Positions 63,409-64,000 of a stretch of 64,000 nucleotides of DNA are shown one piece after another (the first letter of the stretch is position 1; each line of letters starts with the position of its first letter). The translations under genes were made by a program, and so were the position numbers. The stretch is from Nostoc sp. HK-01 (GTDB taxonomy: Bacteria; Cyanobacteriota; Cyanobacteriia; Cyanobacteriales; Nostocaceae), in assembly GCA_003990705.1 (NCBI GenBank), contig AP018318.1, positions 4,281,501-4,345,500 of the forward strand, written 5' to 3'. The notes under the pieces were generated by a model, which saw only the letters and a program-made list of their open reading frames with translations, did no database searches and was not told the origin of the DNA.

Positions 63409-63963
63409 TATATCTCTATTGAACTCAGCCAATGGGCAAAATTCGGACGTAAAATCAGTTTCATTTTCTAAGTTTAATAATCCAATAATAAGACTTACTC
63501 CTGGCGGTAATTGAATGCTATTCCTCTGTAGAATCTGGAGCATTTTACTCGCAGTTTCTTCATCCAGTGTTACAAATACAAATGTTATTTCGTCAAGTGA
63601 ACCTTCTTTTATTTCATAATAGCCACGATATTGCTGATCCCTTAAAATAAATTTTGTAGCATATGGGTCACGAGATAATTTAACTTCAAATCCTAAACTT
63701 TTTCCTGACTTTGAATCATGAACTATATAATCTGGAAATCTTCGTTCATTCTCTACAACAATAGAATTATAATAACGGTTTTTAAGCCATGCTAATACAT
63801 ATTTACATGCAAGATATTCTAACTTTCTCATAACTGAATATCTATTGGAAAATTTTATTTCTGATTCTGTAGCAATTTCACCAACTTGGGATATTGATTC
63901 ATCAGTTACATTAGTATTTAAGAACTCTTTAGAATACCTCAAGAACTGCTCCGAATTATACAT
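63403..63963 (-). CDS. PD-(D/E)XK-like protein of unknown role
   Basis: A 186-residue protein has no signal peptide or transmembrane segment. After an N-terminal helical region, RRFPDYIVHDSKSGKSLGF followed by EVK near residue 100 gives the D...E-x-K spacing of restriction-endonuclease-like folds. A beta-rich stretch (EITFVFVTLDEE, GVSLIIGLLNLE) follows. The C-terminus ends opposite the UPF0175 gene. I do not recognise a named family; a small nuclease is a reasonable but unproven reading. The start at 63963 leaves only 37 bp to the window edge. Confidence 0.65.
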   Translation of the reverse strand: MYNSEQFLRYSKEFLNTNVTDESISQVGEIATESEIKFSNRYSVMRKLEYLACKYVLAWLKNRYYNSIVVENERRFPDYIVHDSKSGKSLGFEVKLSRDPYATKFILRDQQYRGYYEIKEGSLDEITFVFVTLDEETASKMLQILQRNSIQLPPGVSLIIGLLNLENETDFTSEFCPLAEFNRDIL

Positions 63964-64000
63964 ATAGAAAAATTTATTACCAGCATATTTTGAAATTTCT

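Overview
The window looks like a chromosomal segment of a filamentous, probably heterocyst-forming cyanobacterium (Nostocales). The support is the many HIP1 octamers (gcgatcgc) on both strands, a photosystem II PsbI gene, a cyanobacterial DUF3769 outer-membrane protein, a PlsY, two glycogen phosphorylases, hormogonium-polysaccharide-type (hps-like) genes and the family-rich REC/GAF/PAS hybrid kinase. No rRNA, tRNA or CRISPR array was recognised.

Region 1 (1-5.1 kb) is one end of a Tn7-like transposon, read leftwards: a TnsA-TnsB fusion, TnsC and the start of a TniQ/TnsD protein cut by the window edge. The element's body lies to the left of the window. Its right end should fall in the roughly 0.9-kb AT-rich gap after tnsAB, which also carries a 195-bp foldback repeat.

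Region 2 (5.1-27.5 kb) is a dense biological-conflict island. In order it holds: a giant AAA-like ATPase fused to a COG0523/CobW-type GTPase; an AAA-like ATPase with an N-terminal adaptor; a NERD-domain membrane protein; an operon of an unknown protein, a caspase-like protease and a 1324-residue STAND-like NTPase; a NACHT ATPase whose HEAT-repeat half is in another frame; a retron-type reverse transcriptase with a 55-residue insertion; an HNH nuclease with a small partner; a helicase with a PLD-like tail (Mokosh type II-like architecture); and a formylglycine-enzyme-like protein with the same adaptor as the second gene. The caspase C-terminus and the N-termini of the STAND and NACHT proteins share a short motif with core S-Q/H-F/Y-G-N-x-I, and the two adaptor proteins carry a similar H-I-G-N/D-R-I core. 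This is the layout expected of prion-like (amyloid) signalling between sensors and effectors, and it is the most interesting feature of the window.

Region 3 (27.6-55.4 kb) is mostly housekeeping: PlsY, a CocE-type hydrolase, a YcxB-like membrane protein, a 1722-residue hybrid histidine kinase, a radical-SAM activase-like protein beside a double-glycine-leader peptide, a DUF429 protein, two unrelated-subfamily glucan phosphorylases on opposite strands, a hexapeptide acyltransferase, a decayed phosphoglucomutase tail, PsbI, DUF3769, and a three-gene polysaccharide cluster (HpsL-like protein plus GT2 and GT4 glycosyltransferases). Two of the large genes carry in-frame copies of sequences that look like intergenic cyanobacterial repeats.

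Region 4 (55.4-64 kb) has a three-gene solute-binding/VWA operon, a 1-Cys peroxiredoxin, then a second accessory patch with clear signs of decay and rearrangement: a Uma2 gene with a nonsense codon, an NB-ARC protein whose 5' end is duplicated over 198 bp, a ribbon-helix-helix gene coupled to an internally deleted HNH nuclease, a UPF0175 protein and a PD-(D/E)XK-like protein.
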